Shown here in pieces: positions 6,013 through 6,032 of a stretch of DNA of 6,032 nucleotides. Source of the stretch: Planctomycetota bacterium (GTDB lineage Bacteria > Planctomycetota > PUPC01 > JACPCR01); assembly GCA_030740295.1 (NCBI GenBank), contig JASLXP010000570.1, positions 1 to 6,032 of the forward strand. Direction: 5' to 3'. Made by a program: the position numbers and the translations under genes. Every line of letters begins with the position of its first letter. Positions within the stretch are counted from its first letter, which is position 1. A model generated the notes under the pieces. That model saw only the letters and a program-made list of their open reading frames with translations, had not been told where the DNA came from and searched no databases.

Positions 6013-6032
6013 ATGTCTTCATTGTTGTACTG
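6013..6032 (+). CDS. Possible start of a further gene, cut by the window edge
   Basis: ATG at 6013 begins a frame reading M-S-S-L-L-Y up to the window edge. GGAAG at 6005-6009 sits only 3 nt upstream, a rather short Shine-Dalgarno distance. Too little is present to tell a real gene from chance, and no product can be named. Confidence 0.2.

Overview
The window carries four complete protein-coding genes, all on the + strand, in moderately GC-rich DNA with no visible mobile element, RNA gene or CRISPR array. It reads as chromosome of a Gram-negative bacterium, because the first gene encodes a secreted outer-membrane beta-barrel protein. A Planctomycetota or wider PVC origin is my best guess. It rests on the TPR protein carrying RNA polymerase alpha-CTD-like domains, the sulfatase, and the lack of Shine-Dalgarno sequences before three of the four genes. 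This is an inference from gene content, not a demonstrated placement.

Layout. Positions 1-159 are an upstream region with a candidate sigma70-type promoter, a 10-bp direct repeat and a clear ribosome binding site. Positions 160-1680 encode a porin-like outer-membrane protein that starts with TTG. Positions 1681-1922 are intergenic and hold a near-consensus promoter (TTGAAA, 16 bp, TATAAT) and a leader of about 110 nt. Positions 1923-3305 encode the most distinctive protein here: about six TPR-like repeats followed by two tandem copies of the alpha-CTD fold of RNA polymerase. A strong intrinsic terminator at 3331-3364 closes that unit. Positions 3425-4375 encode a D-2-hydroxyacid dehydrogenase with an intact catalytic triad and a coofactor loop suggesting NADP(H). 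Positions 4475-5917 encode a cytosolic, choline-sulfatase-like sulfatase with an intact formylglycine motif. After it comes an imperfect hairpin (5939-5990) and, at the very edge, a possible start of another gene.

How the genes may work together. The dehydrogenase and sulfatase are co-directional, 99 bp apart, with no visible terminator between them. They could form a small catabolic unit in which a sulfate ester is cleaved in the cytosol and a hydroxy- or oxo-acid is then interconverted. The porin-like protein could serve uptake, but it is separated from the pair by an independently promoted and terminated gene, so that link is weak. The TPR/alpha-CTD protein looks like a stand-alone transcription-associated or nucleic-acid-binding adaptor. 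It is the best candidate for undescribed biology in the window.
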